From Drosophila persimilis (lineage: Eukaryota; Arthropoda; Insecta; Diptera; Drosophilidae): 64,000 bases of DNA. The position numbers and the translations under genes are program-made. The first letter of the stretch is position 1. Every line of letters begins with the position of its first letter. The notes below the pieces were generated by a model. The model searched no databases and was not told the origin of the DNA. It was given only the letters and a program-made list of their open reading frames with translations. Location: NCBI RefSeq assembly GCF_003286085.1, contig NW_020825288.1, positions 21,948,001 to 22,012,000 of the forward strand, given 5' to 3'. Below, in pieces: positions 61,801 through 64,000 of this stretch.

Positions 61801-64000
61801 GGTCGCATGTTAGAATTTACGAAAGGTGAACTCTTAACTCTTTCCTAACAGAACATTCTCGGAACAGACAAGCAACATCCGTTAGCAGCTTCAAAAAACG
61901 TAATAAACGAGACAACGGGAAAAATAAATGCAATTGAAAATAAACAAATTCGTTTGTTTTGTGGCTGTGGCAAAAGATTGAGCTGCCAGCAGCGAAATTT
62001 TTACCAGAAAAATTTAGAATGAAATTGGGTTCTGGGGAGCACTGGAGTTGCAGCAATGCTTTTGAGGCCGAAATGGAAAATGTTAGTTGAAAAATAACAC
62101 CACGAGCAGGATCTCCAGCAATAGAAAAAAAGCGAAGCAGTTATTCAAAAGCTCCAAAGTGGGTTTCCATCCCTGGATATTCTAATAAAGTTGAATCGGG
62201 AAAAAACCCGAAAATGTTTTTAATTTTCGGTTCATTATTACAAGTTATGGTACGGATACATCCATGGCAGTTAGCCCTAAAACAAGGGTTGGGGAAACTT
62301 GGGAAAATTGCTTCCGTGGGTGGGTGTTTCTCAATTGATTCCGCCCAGCGAAGAGGCACTAAAAATCAATCGGTTGCCACTTCCACTCCCTAGATCTGCT
62401 GTGCAAAGTTTGCCCCTGCCCCCTGCCAGACACTTGGCCTCGCCGTAGCCTCTTTCTACCCGTACATTTGCCTAGTTGATGTTTTTCTTAACTTTATTGC
62501 AAGAGTATTTTTGTTGGCCCAACTGTGGAAAACCCCAGCAAAAACCGAGAGCTAAAGCAGCCGGCAGCAGAAACCAGCTTTTCGATTCAATTTCCGTGCT
62601 TACAATGGTGCTGCTTGTTGCTATTTTGCATAGCCAGGAAGGAGCAGGAGCTTGGCTTAGCTTTCACGCAGCGGTCCCGGGTATGAGGGTATAGGGTGCT
62701 ACTTGGGTAGAGTATTGCAAAACATTGGCAGCTTCTGGCATAGGCGTAACTTAGTTTCTTGTTCGCCACTGAAAAGTTTCTGTTTTTCAGTGTTTTTTTG
62801 TTTTTTTGCTATAAGTAATTCGCGAATAGTGCAAGATTTATGCGTTCGACAAATGCAAAAACTTTGGATGCTGTCGGTATTGCCATTGCAGTTGATATGT
62901 GTCGGGGGGATTAAGTGGAGTTGGTTTAACACTTTCCTGAGTTACGATCGCGGCTCAAAGTTGGTTTTAAGCTGATTTGTGGATATCTGGATATGCCATA
63001 GAACAAGGTATATCGAACTATTCCTCACATTTATCAAATATTGATGCATTATAAGGATAACGCCTTAAACAGTTTCTGCCAAGCTAAAATATTTATTTAC
63101 AGATATGCCACCACCCCTATATAGTTTATATTTGTGAGTCCACACATTACAAATCTTTGCTACTCAGAAAATTATATTATTTCCCTATTTACAGCTCTCA
63201 TCCCACTCAGCAAAGGGTATCTCTCTAGCCAGCGAATACCAATCTCGAACCATCTTTCACTTAGAGCAACATCCTTGAATTCGCCTCCCCTTCTGGGGTG
63301 GTGCTCCAGAAGAAAACAAAAACTTCCGGCTGCATATCAATAACGAAATAAACTTGTTACATACTGAACCAAGGGGGAACTCTCAGGAAGGAGAGGCAGA
63401 GAGAGGGCAGGGATACAGGAAAATTTGAGGAAAACTTGCCAAGAGATTGAACTGCATCGTTTAGCTAAACTTTAACCCTCGATACCTCGACACATTTATT
63501 CAGGGCAAACATTTGCAGGAATGATGATAAGGGATCAGGTTACAGCCAGGCAAACGGACAACTTCAATGAAATTAAGTGTAAAATTATCTAAGTAACCAG
63601 CGAGCTTCTAAATGTCATGGATAAAGCACCCAAAAAGGATGTAGGGAGAGTAGAGTGAGGAATAAGGAGGAAAATCTATGCAACCACGCCGCCAATCTAT
63701 GCAACATTCATTTTTCTTTTGTCATATATAGTCGCCCCCCGTCTGGGTTTGATGTTGAAAAATTGAAAAAACGAAAGTCAATGTTGGGGCAGGACCGCAA
63801 AAAAAGGGATGGAAATGAGGAAAATGGCTAGAGAGAATGAAAATCTTTGCCTGACGCGCTTAACCCTTTGGCTGCCAAGTCAAACATGGTTTTTTTTTGT
63901 GTGCCCTCTTTCTTTCGGTTGATACTGAAAGGCAACTTTCATAATGATAATAATTTTGTGCATGATTTATGAATGGAACAAGTTTTATGGCCACGAAACG
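58870..64000. other. Non-coding DNA to the window end
   Basis: No supported gene. It contains a GAC/GATGGC array at 59863-59904, (CA)n at 60595-60611 and scattered GA-rich stretches. Confidence 0.65.
59863..59904. repeat. (GAC)n followed by (GATGGC)n
   Basis: About five GAC units grade into three GATGGC-type units. No gene frame extends through it. Confidence 0.85.

Noticed and set aside
1..64000. tRNA, rRNA, well-known microRNA or CRISPR sequences
   Set aside because: I looked by eye for tRNA B-box-like sequences and for mature sequences of common fly microRNAs (for example bantam, let-7, miR-1, miR-9) and saw none. A covariance-model scan would be needed to exclude them.

Overview
The window looks like gene-poor chromosomal DNA from a fruit fly (Drosophila). 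The evidence is short GT-AG introns of 52-77 bp in the two spliced genes, many CA/TG, GA/CT and CAG microsatellites, exact TATCGATA (DRE) promoter motifs, and two copies of a DINE-1/INE-1-like Helitron-related element carrying the (GTCY)n core. The element variant and the overall base use make me think of the obscura group, but that is an inference and the species cannot be fixed from this sequence.

Four protein genes are well supported, in two islands. Island 1 (about 26.1-30.6 kb) holds a divergent paralog of the large TFIIF subunit (RAP74/TfIIF-alpha) on + with four exons. Converging on it is an F-box-like, leucine-rich-repeat protein on - with two exons. A weaker small two-exon gene candidate on + lies just upstream at 26.17 kb. 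Island 2 (about 55.5-58.9 kb) holds a single-exon mitochondrial acyl carrier protein on -, probably a processed copy of one splice form. Next to it on + is a single-exon, diverged Swiprosin-1/EFHD2-like EF-hand protein with a long acidic, serine-rich N-terminal extension. A fifth, less certain gene on - (43.96-44.5 kb) has a coding-looking ORF with no recognised relatives and a 12-bp palindromic DRE upstream.

Mobile DNA: a decayed, frameshifted Helitron replicase/helicase N-terminal fragment lies near 0.93-1.33 kb (-), beside a degenerate 110-bp tandem array. Two DINE-1-like elements sit in opposite orientation at 9.86-10.98 kb (+) and 31.48-32.14 kb (-). A 50-bp insertion that begins with TTAGG-like units is bracketed by perfect 10-bp direct repeats at 6.39-6.46 kb.

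The rest (about 55 kb) is non-coding as far as I can read: intergenic or intronic DNA with microsatellites and possible regulatory elements. The clearest regulatory candidate is a cluster of palindromic bZIP-type sites at 50.32-50.51 kb. The genes do not form an operon or pathway. What unites them is that at least three look like lineage-specific duplicates (RAP74-like, mtACP copy, Swip-1-like), a class often expressed in the male germline, which is inference here.
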